Positions 35,635 to 47,589 of a stretch of DNA of 64,000 nucleotides are shown piece after piece. Position 1 is the first letter of the stretch. Every line of letters begins with the position of its first letter. The notes beneath the pieces are model-generated. The model ran no database searches. It saw nothing but the letters and a program-made list of their open reading frames with translations, and was not told the DNA's origin. The stretch is from Lentinula raphanica (Eukaryota > Basidiomycota > Agaricomycetes > Agaricales > Omphalotaceae). The position numbers were made by a program, and so were the translations under genes. The DNA is taken from contig JANVFP010000008.1 of NCBI GenBank assembly GCA_027919835.1, positions 558,001 to 622,000 on the forward strand, read 5' to 3'.

Positions 35635-38130
35635 ATGAAACTATCTCTTGCTTTTGCTTCTTTGGCTACCCTCGTCTCCCAAATTCCTCTGGTGCGCGAC
35701 TCTTCTCTGCAGTCATGTTCCGATTCAGTCGTTGACTTGTACTATCCAGATCTCTGCGCACGGAGGTGTTTTATCCTACAAATTTGGTGATGCGACCTAT
35801 CAAGGGTTCGTAACAAGACAGGTGTATCCATGTGCCTTCAGACCCATCATTTTCTCGTCTACAGTTTCGTGCCATACAACACTCCTGTAGGCCAGACCTC
35901 TATCCAAGTGAGTCTCGTACTTATATATATTCATCTGTCTTCAAGTTGTATCTCACTAACATTCGCTTCAGCGTGAATGGGACACCGTACACGGCCAGGG
36001 CTGAAAAAGGATCCCATCCAAGCACGTGTATAGATTGAGACCAAAAAAACAAAATCTGTAAACACACCTTCCCTCATCTGAATACAAACCAAATCCTCAC
36101 ATTTAGTGTAATTCTGTATTGTCAAACCAGTCTTAATATATCTGCACCTACTTATGAGTACAATCCAAATACAACGGTGGAATCAATCTGAATTTTTTGC
36201 GATCATGCTCTCAAACCAGATTGGGCGGCTGTGCTGAATCGTTGAACTTCTCGGTTGAATTTTTCAATTGTCGCATCCCTTCTTGTCTCTTGACTTCACT
36301 GTCAAAAATTTCTGCAAACCAAATCAAGCAGCCCACAAATTCTAGGCAGCAAAACATCTTCAAAACAACTTGCAAGGCTCAATGTAACCCTCAAGTTTCC
36401 CAGTCACGAAGAGGAAGAACTTTGTCCATTGAACGTCAAACTTGAAGCTCAAGATCGACCGAAGATTCAAGTATTCAAGCTCAAGACTCAAGCTCAAGAC
36501 TGAAGACGAGTCAAGAACTCAAGATTCAGTGTTTTTCATTGCCTTCAGTGACCTATCGGGTTTAAAATTCGCACCGGACAAGATTTCAGACTGGATGCCC
36601 GCGATGGGTACTGCCAGTGACTGCACCACATATAGGATTGACGACGGATTGTTGGTTGGAACTTGGTCGATTACAGTTGTCGGGTGAGTTTCTTCAACAT
36701 CTTGCTCGATCTCATCATCAAATAAAAATTCTTTTGTCTACAGCCAACAAGACCATATGCTCAATGAAGGACCGATGCCCATCCATGCGATGAGTTGTCC
36801 AGCAGACAACTTCTCATTTATCCATCCAAAAACTTCATTATCCATCCGATGTACTCATAGTCTCATTCATACAATGTCAATATACTTTTGTTGTTTGAAA
36901 ATCTATGTGAATTGACTGAGGGAGTGAGCGTATAAACATGATCGGAAGGCATCGGGAAGCTCGAGGAGGAAAACGGATGCTCTGCTTTCCAAGCCCGCAA
37001 CGCATGGAAGATTTGGTTGCAATCCATATTCCGTCAGTCTCAGTCTTAAAAAAGTGAAATAGAGTGGATCCGGTCCCATCCCTTATCGAAAATCAACTGG
37101 ATTCAAATCGCTTTGAAACTCTCATTCATCAAACTAGTTTGAATCCGCTCTGGAGTCCTGACTGTGTACGTGCTTTAAACGATCTACTTTCAGTTTTCAT
37201 CCCTTTGATTTGTCCTTAGTATAATCCTATTACAGGTAATGTTTTGTGGAGTGGCATCGCTTTCCAACTCTCATCACAAAGTATGATTTAGACCCTACCG
37301 ATGCCAGTCTGTCTTGCAACATCAACGGCGCCACGCTAGCAGAACAATTATCAGCTACAGTCGCTGGTAAGATGTGTTCATATTCGTATTGTGCGATGGA
37401 AGTTAATGGGGACTACAGCTGGAACTCAAGTTACGGCTTACTGGAATGCCTGGCCGCATACAATCGGAGTGAGCCATGATTTTTCAATCTAATATTCTTC
37501 AATTTCTCATCTGATTACTCTGCAGCCTGTCATGGTCTATATGGCTGCGTGTCCCTCTGGATGCTCTAATGCTGACACATCCACTTTGGAATTCGTGAGT
37601 AGCTGTCGACCATAACATCGTCATCGTACACAACCTGACACCGGTATACTTAGTTCAAAATTGATGAAGCCGGCCTAATCAGCGGTGATCTTGTTACAGG
37701 TCTATGGGGCATGGGAGAACTTGTTCAAAACAACAACTCTTGGTACGCACTTGGTTTCTCGTCTCCACTCCATGTTTATATTCTCATCGGCAATCTAGGA
37801 CTTCCACTATCCCCGCTTCTCTGGCTCCGGGAGAGTATATGATTAGACACGAGGTGCGTCCTGTATTTTAACGAGCTCTCATGGCTTTGGCTGATCCCAA
37901 ATGCACACTTCAAGCTCTTGGCCATCCATACCTCTGACCAGCCTCAGTTCTACCCTGAGTGCGCTCAGCTCATCATTACTGGAAGTGGATCTTCCACCCC
38001 GTCGAGCTCGTACCTTGTTACCTTCCCTGGAGCCTACTCTGCATCCGATCCCGGAGTCACCATTGATATTTATGCCAATGAGAACGAGACTAACTACGCT
38101 ATTCCCGGACCCGCTGTTTGGTCTGGCTGA
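35635..38130 (+). CDS. Lytic polysaccharide monooxygenase, AA9 (former GH61)
   Basis: Secreted copper enzyme that oxidatively cleaves cellulose. A signal peptide (MKLSLAFASLATLVSQIPL) ends so that mature protein begins with His: ISA then HGGVLSYKFGDATYQGF. Next come VPYNTPVGQTSIQREWDT, then YNPIT in a 16-nt exon, and DPTDASLSCNINGATLAEQL. The second copper histidine region is WNAWPHTIGPVMVYMAACPS. The conserved QFYPECAQLIITGSG carries the axial tyrosine. It ends PAVWSG without a CBM1 or linker. Introns are 47-70 nt except the fourth, 35987-37219, which is 1233 nt because it holds an insertion. If that intron is spliced whole, the protein is complete. Located 115 bp before RMT2 with no shared function. 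Confidence 0.93.
35990..37166. mobile_element. Transposon-like insertion (TA-flanked, imperfect terminal inverted repeats) in an AA9 intron
   Basis: The 1177-bp segment is flanked by TA on both sides (35988-35989 and 37167-37168). Its left end reads CACGGCCAGGGCT and the reverse complement of its right end reads CACAGTCAGGACT, 10 of 13 matches with all three differences transitions. Removing it together with one TA restores a 54-nt intron with a perfect GTACGT donor. It has no transposase frame, so it would be a non-autonomous Tc1/mariner-type or similar element. AT content looks higher than in neighbouring exons. Confidence 0.6.
36441..36527. repeat. Imperfect short tandem repeat (ctcaag-type) inside the insertion
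   Basis: About ten copies of ctcaaga/ttcaaga variants lie in one 87-bp stretch. It is inside the TA-flanked insertion, not in coding sequence. Confidence 0.65.
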
Positions 38131-38245
38131 GATGCACGAATCGTCTCCGATCTGTAGTTCATCGTGTCGTACTTGCTCGAAATGTAGTATTTTAGGAGAA
38201 AGATTCCGGCGCTTATTTAACCTTTTCTCTTTCCGACTATCAGCC

Positions 38246-39604
38246 ATGACGGAACGGTCGGAATCTGAAGAGACTGTCCACATCTTCACTAGACTTGGCG
38301 AATATCTGGTTGATTCGATCCTCCGTGGTGAACCAATCGATACAATCAAACGTATCGTACAAGAAGGAGCACCTTTATGGTATCAAAACGAAAGTGAAGG
38401 GATATCCGCGCTCCATGCAGCTGCGTATATGCAAAACGCTGAGCTCGTACAATACCTCATTGATGAAGGAGCCATCTGGAACTCTGGTAACAACTTTTAT
38501 ATGCGATATCCCCTCGTACTAATCTCATAGTCGGATTGATGTAGTGGACAACCTAAAATACACTGCTGGTGACATAGCCCTTTCGTTCAATAACGAAGCC
38601 ATCTACACTATCATACGAAACGCTGGAATCAGAGCGGGTAAATCACCTACACCTCGATCTTCTTTCTTGATCCCCTGAACACACGGCGTCCGCAGAAATG
38701 CTGCTCGCCCTACTTTCCTCGCGTTCGGAGCCAGAGAAAGGATCTTCGCTTGTTCTACGATCCGATGATACGACTGCAGCTGCCTCGACGGATGCCTTCC
38801 TAAAATCAAAACTCAAATTCATAAAAGACGAGAACGGTCAAGAGATCTGTGTCGTGAAAGCAGGTGAAGACGAGATTGGGGTCATGATGGGCTGGGAACG
38901 GGGTGTCATGCAACAAACCGCGATTCGGTTATGTGAAGATCATCCGGCTTCAGATAATCTGAAGGTGCTCAACATTGGATTTGGTTTGGGCATAGTAAGT
39001 ATCTGAATCTCGTTCAACAGTATCTTCGTGTAAACGAGTTTTCGGTATAGATCGATTCCATCTTCCAAGCACTTCCAAACCGTCCGGTTGTTCACTACAT
39101 CGTGGAACCACATCCTGATGTACTCGAGCACATGAAAGAACTGGGATGGTATGAGAAACCAGGTGTGAAGATTATTGAAGAGAAATGGCAGAATTCAATA
39201 CAAACTCTGCTGCAAGTGGGAGGCTTCGACGTGGTGTTCACTGATACTTTTTCTGAAGATTATAACGCGCTTCGTGGGTTCTTCGAACACCTGCCGGATT
39301 TACTGGCGGGCCCAGAATCGCGATTCAGTTTCTTCAATGGCCTTGGTGCAACCAGTGAGTTTCCATACCTACATTTTGATTGCCCCAACCTCGTTACTGA
39401 GATCGATATTGCAAAGATGCACTGTTCCATGATGTGTACACACATCTTGCTGAGCTTCATCTAGCTGAGGTTGGTATCGATGTGACCTGGGAGGATGTCA
39501 GTGTCTCTGATGATAGAAATCTGGATCGATGGGGCAAGACCAGAGAGTATTTCTCGCTGCCTCTGTATCGACTTCCTATAGGTCGTATGTCGAATTTTGG
39601 CTAA
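38246..39604 (+). CDS. RMT2: Arginine N-methyltransferase 2 (Rmt2)
   Basis: Type IV protein arginine methyltransferase; in yeast it methylates the delta nitrogen of an arginine in ribosomal protein Rpl12. The N-terminal ankyrin-like part (GISALHAAAYMQNAELVQYL, IDEGAIW) is followed by a Rmt2 linker (VMMGWERGVMQQTA). The SAM fold has motif I LKVLNIGFGLGIIDSIFQ, HYIVEPHPDVLEHMKELGW, GGFDVVFTDTFSEDYN, LPDLLAGPESRFSFFNGLGA and the tail YFSLPLYRLPIGRMSNFG. Order and roughly 400-residue length match the fungal family. The start at 38246 (MTERSESEETVH) is the first ATG in the conserved frame. Five introns. Confidence 0.94.
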
Positions 39605-39981
39605 TATTATAACATTGATAGAGCAGTGTATATCGTGTAGATGGATGCACAGTCGGTATCAACGACCATCTAGCAACATATTTTTAGCGTTGCCAACGCT
39701 TATAAGTTATGATTGTATTGATTGTATTATGATTTCTATGTTCAAGGAACGTGATTCGACTTCACCTCTCTCTTTCATCCTCCCCTTTGTGCTCTCTTTT
39801 CTTTATTCTCTTTCCTTGTGCTCATCTTCCCTGGTGGTACTTTCTCAATCTCGACAGGATCGATTCTGCTGGTTGTAATTCGACTATACACCTTCCTTTC
39901 ATCCACTTCTGCCCGCTAGCGGTTCAACCCAATTCTCAAGAAGTTTTCCACAAGTAAATCTATCTCTCAACGTCGACAAAC
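39605..39981. other. Intergenic, pyrimidine-rich
   Basis: About 380 bp between RMT2 and the next start. It holds long C/T runs (around 39760-39840), as often found before fungal starts. No further feature recognised. Confidence 0.4.
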
Positions 39982-41110
39982 ATGGCTGGATATTCCACTG
40001 CGTATTCTGTCCCACAGCGGAGTTCTAGTGACATTCTACTCGTGCGTTCATCCTAATCCTGTCAACTCGAATCTCTGCCACTGACTTTGTGCGTGTATTT
40101 CAGTACATATCTGCGAAGCAACCGAATCCCCCAGTTCCTTTTGAGCTGCAAGACCAGGTTTGTTGAAAGAAACTTGGCCAACCGTCAGTCAATGATTCCT
40201 CATCTCCTCTGAATTCCAGATCACTCCTGCGGTCTGGTCGACGCGTCTTTCTGCGCTGGCGAACACTGCGCAGCGGTACTGCAGGCCGTGGTTCGAAAGA
40301 ATCTGGATCGTCACTGGGATCCTGTAAGTCTCCAACTCACCTTCGTATGATGCTCGATGTGCTGATGATTTCTCAAAGAGCTTCGCTCATTCTACCTGTA
40401 GCGTTGTACAATGTCATATATGACCATATGAGCGTGGTCAACGAGGATGGGTCCGTAGATTTCGCTCGTTTGGCCGAGGTTGGTATCCGTCTTGATCATA
40501 TTCCTGTGCGTGAAGACTGATGTGTCTCCTCTAGAGTCGAGTAAGTACCTGCATCAAGAATTGGACCTTGCGTATAGATGAACATTTGTCTCTAGATGAT
40601 AACATTTGCTCTGTTCATCGGGGTTTTCCTATTCTTTATGGTCCCGATCGCGACCTGGAAGTTTATTGCAAGTGTTCTCTGTGTTCGAGTACAACTTCCG
40701 TGACTTATGGTGAATCTGCTTGCCTAGGGTCGTCAACAAATGAACAGACTGGTCAACCAATGGAATGGGGTCGATAAGATGAACTATGGCCAAAATGTTG
40801 CGTCTACTTGGAAAGTCAAAAGTCCTGGCGTTTTTAGGGACAGTACGGTAAGTTCATGATGCTTCTGAACAAGTCCAGCGATGTCAAATGACCCTTATAG
40901 ATCCTCACTATCGCCCTTCCTCCAAGCAAAAAGCCAAGTTCGTTTCATCCCAATGCTTACCTTCCTTCTTACATCAATGGGCCCATCGATCCGGATGCCA
41001 ATTACTACTATCCTTACAAGCCGGAGCCTGGTCTTCCTCGTATGAGCGTTGTTGGGAATGTTCCTCTATATGTTGATGAGAAAAGGGGATTTGAAGACTC
41101 TCGAGTGTAG
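39982..41110 (+). CDS. Small two-helix membrane protein, function unknown
   Basis: Not recognised as a named family. Seven or eight short exons were joined by frame: MAGYSTAYSVPQRSSSDILL, a Pro-rich segment, ITPAVWSTRLSALANTAQRY, a first hydrophobic helix (WIVTGILASLILPVALYNVI), a short loop (YDHMSVVNEDGSVDFARLAE), and a second helix (MITFALFIGVFLFFMVPIAT). The tail is soluble with LTIALPPSKKPSSFHPNAYL and many Tyr/Pro residues, ending RGFEDSRV. About 230 residues. No signal peptide or catalytic motif was seen. The coherent intron phases argue it is a real gene. Spacing to neighbours is 377 bp upstream and 216 bp downstream. Confidence 0.65.
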
Positions 41111-41326
41111 TCCGACTGGGTTGAATCAAAGTTTGAAACGACGATGGGTTAGAGTGAATTGTTTTTCTCGTGCTATCCAGTAGTATACATATAGCGATCA
41201 TGATCTCGCTTTTTTGTAGTGTAGTTGAAGCTCTTGTTGAGTATCTTTGAAGGATTTCCGCGGCTAACACTTGTTGGCTTGTTTATCCACGTGCTGATAA
41301 ATGCTTCCTCTTCCTCTTTCTCGTCG

Positions 41327-42081
41327 ATGACCATTTACAGCCTGTACATCTATGATAGGCGTGTATCAGTGTACTGTGGTAAAGAATGCTACTCATACTT
41401 CAACGCAGGCATTGTACATGCGTGTATTACCAAGATTGGCACAGAACTCGCCGACCAAAACCTGCCGTAGAAGGTGGAATACTACCAGCAGTGTCACAGG
41501 CAGTCGTAGCTCCTCCTCCAGAGAGCAATAATTCTACACTTGCACCATATTCAAGCCCAAGGAACACTTTGACATCCGCTTCTGGTGTCGTCGTCGCCGT
41601 CAGCGAAATCAATGCACAGTCTACTGCCTCCCCATTGCTCCAGGCGCCTCCGTCACCGATCGGGGTGACAAGCACAGGATTGGCCTTCGATGAAGAAGTC
41701 AAGCTCGTGTATGGTGTCGTGCTTTCGTTGCGGAACATGATTAAGAAGCTCTCGGGAAGGTGAATCGTAACGGCTTTCTTGATTGTCGTTGCTCCGTTCA
41801 CCGCCAATCTATACAGGGACGAACAATTCGTGAATTATCGAACCTCTGCTTACAAACTCCATCTCTTCGAAACGCTTTCCGGCTACAAATTCGTTATGTT
41901 GAGCGACCCCGGGACCGAGTCTTTGCGCTTTGTTCTCCGTCAAATCTATGTTGGACCCTTCTTGGAATATGTGGTCCGGAACCCACTCATCACTATGGAT
42001 TCGAAGGAGTACGGCATTGATAATGAATATTTCCGGGCTAGTGTAGACCGTATGATCAGAGGCTCGTCGTTCTTTCCTTAA
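41327..42081 (+). CDS. BET5: TRAPP subunit TRAPPC1 / Bet5
   Basis: Longin-fold core subunit of TRAPP complexes, the Ypt1/Rab1 exchange factors of ER-Golgi and autophagic traffic. Exon 1 (MTIYSLYIYDR) joins exon 2 (HCTCVYYQDWHR) by a 50-nt intron that starts with GC (41359-41408). The conserved C-terminal half follows: DEEVKLVYGVVLSLRNMIKK, DEQFVNYRTSAYKLHLFETL, SGYKFVMLSDPG, LRQIYVGPFLEYVVRNPL, ending IRGSSFFP. Between the two halves lies an approximately 80-residue Pro/Ser/Ala-rich insert (about 41460-41690) absent from animal homologues. The assignment is strong because both ends match Bet5. Only the GC donor keeps the frame with a normal intron length. Confidence 0.9.
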
Positions 42082-42226
42082 CACCGCTGTAATACGCGGG
42101 CAGTACTTAAAGTTAGAGCCAAGTCAATAAAGATAACGAAAAGCAACAGTAGTTTATTGTACAAAAACAGCTTGATCTTCTAAATGATCTGTAAATTTCA
42201 ATCCGGTGTCACAGTAAGAGTCAATG

Positions 42227-45200
42227 TCATGAAATAGTGATGATATCGTCATCTGATTCCTCCTGCCTCTCAAACTGTCTCCTCAACGTGCTCATTAAAG
42301 AGGCTTTCATTTCTCGCTCCGGCGCGCTTTCCCCTTTGTCATCGTCTCCGGCCACAGCCTCATCCAAGGCCAACTTCATTTCGCTCAGTCTCAGCATGTC
42401 CTCTTCGATTGTTCCTCGAGTGATAAGCTTCACGACTTCGACGTCTCGTTTCTGACCTATCCGGTAAGCACGGTCTTGAGCTTGACGATCGTTGTGCGGA
42501 TTGAAATCCTGGTCAAACCTGCGGGGGTCATGAAAGGTGAGCCCGAGTTACCATTGGAGGATGAAGGGTACCAACATAATGACAACTGACGCTGCAGTGA
42601 GATTGATCCCCATCCCTTTGTAGTATTGTAAGAGAAGTGATTGTAGGCCTAGATTACGGAGGACATACCACCGGCTTTTGTTGAGAGTAGGAAGACTGGG
42701 ATCGACGCGTCTTCAGTGAACTCGTCTACCAAGGATTGACGGACGTCGACGGGAGTCGAGCCTGTGAGGACAAGGTATTGTATATTTTTCTGCTTCAATA
42801 TGACTTCGAGAATATCTAGAATCTGCGTAAACTAACGAGCATGTTAGCCTTATCCATTCAAGAAAACCCAAGAGTTTCCCATACTTGTGAAAATATTAAA
42901 ATCTTGCGATCCTGTTTTTGATAATCCATTAAGAGTGACAGAAGTGTTTGAATCTTTCCCGAATCCAGGAAGCAGTCTGCCGGTTGCTCATATCTACGGA
43001 TGCACTGAGAGAATAAATAAGCAGACAGTAGCATAAATTTTCTGATGACATGAACCACCTTGTACGTGCCACAGAAGTGCTGCAGCTCAGCATCTGTCAT
43101 CACACTCATGTCCTCCTTTACTATGTCGAAGATTGCCCCGCGTTTCTTGAAATCAGGTTCCCTGAGAAGCTGCTTTGCGATAGCGCTCAACATATCGTCG
43201 GTAAACCTTGACCTGAACAACATCGGATGCAGAGCAGCTTTCCGAAGATCCATCAGAACGTTGGCACTGTTCTCTAGATATTGTTTCTCTTTTGCCTTGG
43301 CGGGAGGACGGGTCTTCTTCGGCCCTTTACTTCGTCCATTTGTATCTGAGGTTCCCGCCGAGTCGACAGGAGTTTCGGACTCGAGGACCGTTTTCCGGGA
43401 GCGTTGCAGAGTGTCACGATAGATGGACTTTTGCAGCGGCGTAGTTTCACACCATTCGATCCGTTCTGTTTTCTTTGGCAAATCTTGGAGGACCTGAGAG
43501 CACGGATTCAGCGACAGATGTCAAGAACAACTGTTCAACATTGAGCCTTGCCTGATCTTTGCGTCGTCGAAGCACAAAAGGAGTCATCATTTTCTTTGCT
43601 CTGGATACACGCTCTTGAGCCAGAAGACTGGCTTTGGAGTCGCCCTTGACCTTGAAGATCTGTCGAAGATCCTCAAGAGAATCTCCAAATTGTTCCGGCA
43701 GGATGAAATTCATCAGCGACTGGTGATCAGACCTGAGGGTTTGTAAGGAACATAGAAAGTCATGAGAGCTTACCACCAGCTCTTGAAGATTGTTTTGTAA
43801 AGGTGTGCCCGTGAGCAAAAGTCGCCATCGGGACTTGATACGCAGCAACGAAGTATAGCGTTGGGATTGAAAATTTTTCAATACATGGCCTTCATCGAAC
43901 ACACAGCACTGACGAGCGATCTCATTGGTGCACAGAGAGAGAAGAGACAATAGAGCAAACATACATCCCATTCGATGCGCCGGAAAAATTTTCTGTCACT
44001 GTCACCTTGGGCCAAATTGTATGTTGTGATAAGGACTTCCCAACCGTCCGCGTCATCCTCGTTACCTTTGTCGCATCTCTTGGTATCAAGAAGGGTTTGA
44101 CGTAGTTCGATTCGTTCGTTCTTCCCGCCGTAATATACTTGAACCGAAATGGAGTCAGCGAATCTGGCAAACTCTCGACACCAGTTTTCGAGCGTCGATG
44201 ATCTACAAAATTTCATCTCAGCGAATGCGAAGTAGACATAGATAACCAACAGCTTACGGGACGACGATGAGGTGAGGGCCTTTGTTCCCTCGTTCCCGGA
44301 GTAGTGCCAAGAAGCTGATGACTTGTACGGTTTTGCCAAGTCCTGTTGAGGACGTGCAGAATGCTTGTCAGTAATCTCCTCATGGAAATTTATTTTTTGT
44401 GGCTTACCCATCTCATCGGCAAGAATACAACTGAGATTACTCCGATAGAGCAGATGTAGCCAATTCAAGCCGAGAAGCTGATAATCCTTCAGCTTTACAC
44501 TGTCTGACAATAGTGAAGGCTGCTTGTCAATATAGCCTTCAGGTTTGTGTTGGGTGAGCGAAGACATTGCATGCAAATTGAGAGCGCCATCTTCGACGGA
44601 CTCCGGTAGGGAGTCAGTTTGTTTCCCCTTCCCGTTGGAAGATACAGACGTCCAGGATGCGATAGAAGTGCGCAGCTTGGCACCGATTTCTTCACACTCC
44701 TCAAGGATTTCATCGACCGCTGTATATCCTCTAAATATTTCGACAGCGTCATCTACCAAGCGAGGGCTGAGTCCGGCAGGTCCAGCTTTCTTCTTGCCTT
44801 GTCCTAGTTTTGCATTGAGATCGTCTACTGATGTAAATTTCCGCAGGTCAACGATAGCTTTTATTTGAACATCAGTACAGCCTGTAGAAAGATATAGACT
44901 TCCTAGTGAGATTATGAGCCGCATTCAATGCCATTCCAACGTACCAGTCAGTTCTTGGAGAGCTTCTGCGCTTTGGGTATTGAAAAACTGTAACACTCGA
45001 AGCTCGTGGTTGGATTCCTGCCTGCTACGTTTGTGAGAACGATCGTCTTCGCTTTCATTCAACTCCTCATCAGAATCGGAGTCCACTATCATATTCTTGT
45101 TGCGCTTTCGACGAAGAGGTTGAGCTATTGTAGGAGACTCGACAGTGAGGTCTATTGGTGGATGCTTAACAACGGGCGTTGCAGCTGATGCTGGTTTGGG

Positions 45201-46258
45201 CGCATTGGGACGATTCGCATAGATGGAAGACTTTTTTGACTTTTCTTTCAAGGCGGCTAACCTCGCTCTGTGAGCCTCCTCAACGCCTTCGACTTTGCCA
45301 TGACTCTCGGTTGATGACCTCGAAGCAACGGGCGGAGAAGAATGTGGGGGAGGATTTGGGACCCATGACTCATCGGTGACAAGCTTGGTAGCTAAACGAA
45401 CGTCCTGCTTTGCTTGCAGCCATGCAGCTTTTACTCGATTTGATGAGTAGCCGGGCATAGTCATGTTGAACCGTATGAAATGGGTATCCGCGAAGGGATC
45501 AGCAGGAGTGCTCGAAGGCGGAGCTTCCGCGGAATCGGCGGGGCGACCTCGAACAAGACGTGGCCGAGAGGACGACTCTGGCGTTGACTCATCTGACGAC
45601 GTGGAGCCAGCATCGGCCAACATACGACGCCTCTGACCTGGTCGTTGAATCCCCGGTGACTCTGGCGACTGCGCGAGAGTTGACTTTGGTGGAAGATCAT
45701 GGAGGAATGGTCGTTTTCTTGGTCGGCTGTCGTCGTTGTCTGCAGGACTGAATTGGCGAGTATCGGACGCCTTGTGAGCATTATTCTGGGACGCGAACCC
45801 ACTCGATGCGGTCAGGGGATCATATGCTGGGGCTAGTTGCGGAATGGTCCATGGTCCAGTGTGAGCTCCGCCGTTGCGAAATGCCACGTCAGGCCAACGA
45901 GGCCGAGGTTGAGACTGAAATGTGTTGTTATTCGCCGGTGAACGTAGGGGACTCGAGCTGGGAACTAGAATTGTGTCGTTTGGAGAAGCGGGAGGTTGCA
46001 CAAAATAGCGTGAAGAAATGGTGCCATCGCGCGACTGCGCCGGCGGGGCCGGGTAAGGCGACGATGACGAAGACGATGATGAAGGTATTGAGGGCCCAGG
46101 GAGTTTTCCTTGCTGTCGCTCGAGTCGAATGCGGTTCAATGTATCGGCTCTCTGGAGCGCGAGGGTTCAGAAGGGCCGAACTCAAAATTGAGCGATGTCA
46201 ACAGTGAAAAAGCAGTTGACCAGCGTACCTTGGCCGCTTGTTCTGCTGTAGTAGACAT
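42227..46258 (-). CDS. FUN30: SNF2-family chromatin remodeller Fun30/SMARCAD1
   Basis: ATP-dependent remodeller linked to heterochromatin silencing and DNA-end resection. The N-terminal about 400 residues are Pro/Ser-rich and disordered with KR-rich clusters. Near 44650-44990 there is a CUE-like helical region ([20 protein letters not shown]). The ATPase has [28 protein letters not shown] joined across an intron to LGKT, VFDEGH (Walker B, DEGH form typical of this subfamily), [20 protein letters not shown] and the Fun30-specific [15 protein letters not shown]. Helicase C has [27 protein letters not shown] sequence and [20 protein letters not shown], ending in an acidic DDDIITIS tail. The start at 46258 comes from a short first exon [10 protein letters not shown] spliced to [14 protein letters not shown]. 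Confidence 0.93.
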
Positions 46259-47589
46259 TGCCACCAAGCCAGTACTCAATCAAGGCGACTAGATGTGAAG
46301 AATTAAGATAGAACCCAACGGGATAAAGCCGCCTCAAGTCGTATGTCGATGAGAGATGGTAATGTTACAGTGCTGAACTCTAAACTCAAGGCGGAGAGTG
46401 AATTACGGTGGCAAAGGAAGCACGATATATTCATTATAAATGATACTACAATAACAGTCGCAAGGACAATGGACTACAACGAGACCGCACGCCAGACAAC
46501 CTCAGAACAATAACTACTCCTTCCTGAACTTGACCACGAGCAGTAACATCGGCAGTACACAACCCAGCCAAAGCTTCGAAGCACTGAATCGATGAGGCGA
46601 CAGCGACAGACAACAGCAACAAAGGATCCAGCAGAATTTGCATCGAAAGATGCGAAATCAAGTCGAAGATGTACGAGATGAAGCCTTGAAGGTACAACAT
46701 CGAGCCTTGAGGTTGTGGGATGAGGCCTTGACAAACGTAACCACGATAGTCGAAAGCGACCATTGTAGAACCACGGAGCATCACGAAGTAGTGATCCAGT
46801 CGGGCAACCATCCGTAGTATCGTGTATACAGTGCGAGTGTTGAATAAGGAGTGACCCATGCTGGCATGAAACAAGAACCCAACCTGTCACAAAGATGGAT
46901 TGGCAAGGTATAAGACACCCCACAAGAATTCAAGCAAAACCACAAGCTACACACCAAGGTAGTTCAAATCACTCTCCTCCTTCCTTCCAATAACACTGCT
47001 ATGGTATACGTCTGTGAGGACGGACAGGTCCAGTAGAAAGTCGCGACCATTAGATAGCACGCGCGTAGATATCCAGCGTAACTTCAACTTGAGCTTGATG
47101 CGGGCCAGTAGTTCTCCTCGATGTACCTTCAATCTGAAATTCTGCTTTTGAAGGCTGAGTTTCAATGATCAAACTCTGTAAGTTTCGATTTTGACTCTGT
47201 AAAACGGGGAAGTCTGGACCTCTTGTGGACCTTCCAGGCGAGGGATTTTCCAACCGCTCATCCCATATTTGATGGAGTCTTTGCATTTTCTGAGAGGTTA
47301 TCAAAACGCGCGTATGAAATGAAAGAGACAGCGAATTTTTGAAAATTAGATTCCAGGTTGTGGTTCGTCTAGTAGGTCACAAATAACGATGTAAACTATG
47401 TTCTAGGCATGCTGGTCTCTGAAACTCTGAATAAGAAGGGGAGCAAGGTCTTGGAAGGTGAAGATTAAACGACCGACCGTCATGTTTTCAGCATGATGGG
47501 AGTACAGAAGCAAGAGACAAATTGAGCACGCAATGCTTATATAGTTCGGTGTTGTACGCCACGTGGATTTATACGGCACCGGCACCGGC
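46259..47589. other. Unassigned region with minus-strand open frames
   Basis: About 1.3 kb. On the minus strand there is a 142-residue frame (46446-46874) with hydrophobic stretches. Another pair of overlapping frames (46947-47304) reads MQRLHQIWDERLENPSPG, then FPVLQSQNRNLQSLIIETQP, and in the next frame LSNGRDFLLDLSVLTDVYHS. I could not join them with convincing splice sites and recognise no family, so I give no gene. Imperfect CTTCAAGG/CTCAAGG repeats near 46640-46710 suggest low-complexity origin for part of it. Confidence 0.3.
47538..47544 (+). promoter_or_regulatory. TATA-like box before the carrier gene
   Basis: TATATAG lies about 50 bp before the carrier start codon. The downstream decayed copy is similar to this gene only from about 47551 on, so the duplicated unit does not include this box. 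Confidence 0.4.
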
